Assembly (NCBI RefSeq): GCF_900167225.1
Contig: NZ_FUXH01000019.1
Location: 1-33,789, forward strand
DNA length: 33,789 bases
Reading direction: 5' to 3'
DNA from: Porphyromonas crevioricanis
GTDB lineage: Bacteria; Bacteroidota; Bacteroidia; Bacteroidales; Porphyromonadaceae
Notes under the pieces: model-generated
Databases searched by the model: none
What the model saw: the letters and a program-made list of their open reading frames with translations, nothing else
What the model was told of the DNA's origin: nothing
Translations under genes and position numbers: made by a program
In this document: positions 33,691 through 33,789 of the stretch, piece by piece
Numbering within the stretch: the first letter of the stretch is position 1
How the letters are laid out: each line of letters begins with the position of its first letter

Positions 33691-33789
33691 ATCAACTGCA
33701 AAAATAGTGTTATAGCTGCATTTCTCAACTTGCATTTTCGAAGAAAATAGAGTCGTTCTCTGCCAATGCGTTATGTTTGGGATTATTCG

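Larger units (their letters stand above)
33412..33789. promoter_or_regulatory. Probable CRISPR leader with repeated palindromes
   Basis: This AT-rich non-coding region after cas2 carries TTTTCGAAAA at 33413-33422, 33494-33503, 33532-33541, 33597-33606 and 33636-33645, plus an imperfect copy at 33735-33744. TGATTATCA occurs twice (33454-33462 and 33571-33579). It lies where a CRISPR leader is expected and the array would begin just beyond the window; no repeat is seen inside it. It may alternatively be a regulator-binding region. Confidence 0.5.

Noticed and set aside
33412-33789. CRISPR array within the right end
   Set aside because: Short palindromes recur but there are no 30-40 nt direct repeats with unique spacers, so it is better called a leader-like region.

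Overview
The window looks like chromosomal DNA of a Porphyromonas gingivalis-type Bacteroidales. The reasons are meso-diaminopimelate dehydrogenase next to Lgt, recurrent Bacteroidetes promoters (a TTTG or TTGC box about 17-21 nt before TAnnTTTG), a tmRNA tag ending in ALAA, and Bacteroidales-like protein sequences. The species call is inference; no search was run.

Left part (1-9.7 kb). A dispersed non-coding repeat (1-345) is followed by tmRNA (ssrA, minus strand) and a CAT-anticodon tRNA with its own promoter and terminator. Then, all on the plus strand, come a nitroreductase, ddh, lgt, a flavodiiron protein, a MATE exporter, a family-2 glycosyltransferase and an EpsG/Wzy-like membrane protein. 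A two-way terminator closes the block.

Middle part (9.7-21.2 kb). A minus-strand operon encodes a complete tripartite RND efflux pump (TolC-like, membrane fusion lipoprotein, RND) ending in a PII-like small protein. Next are a minus-strand membrane-protein/winged-helix pair, a second copy of the dispersed repeat (17134-17474), and a secreted thioredoxin-fold protein that has lost its CxxC. A plus-strand ABC-ATPase/permease/GntR (YtrA-like) operon follows.

Right part (21.2-33.8 kb). Four degenerate CRISPR-like repeats (21201-21460) contain an internal promoter and are followed by two hairpin terminators. Then comes a complete type III-B CRISPR-Cas operon: a CorA-like membrane effector, an unrecognised 83-aa single-span membrane protein, Cmr1 to Cmr6, a 1031-aa Cas6-reverse transcriptase-Cas1 fusion, and Cas2. 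Cas10/Cmr2 has no HD nuclease domain but keeps the GGDD cyclase motif. This matches the type III-B systems with CorA known from Bacteroides fragilis, where Cas10 joins ATP to S-adenosylmethionine and the product (SAM-AMP) opens the CorA channel. No recognisable SAM-AMP-degrading enzyme (NrN or lyase) is present; the small membrane protein sits where an accessory might be expected. The window ends in an AT-rich stretch with five perfect and one imperfect TTTTCGAAAA palindromes, probably the leader of a CRISPR array just outside the window. Working model: Cas6-RT-Cas1 and Cas2 acquire spacers, possibly from RNA; Cas6 processes crRNAs; the Cmr complex detects and cuts RNA; and Cas10 signals to CorA at the membrane.
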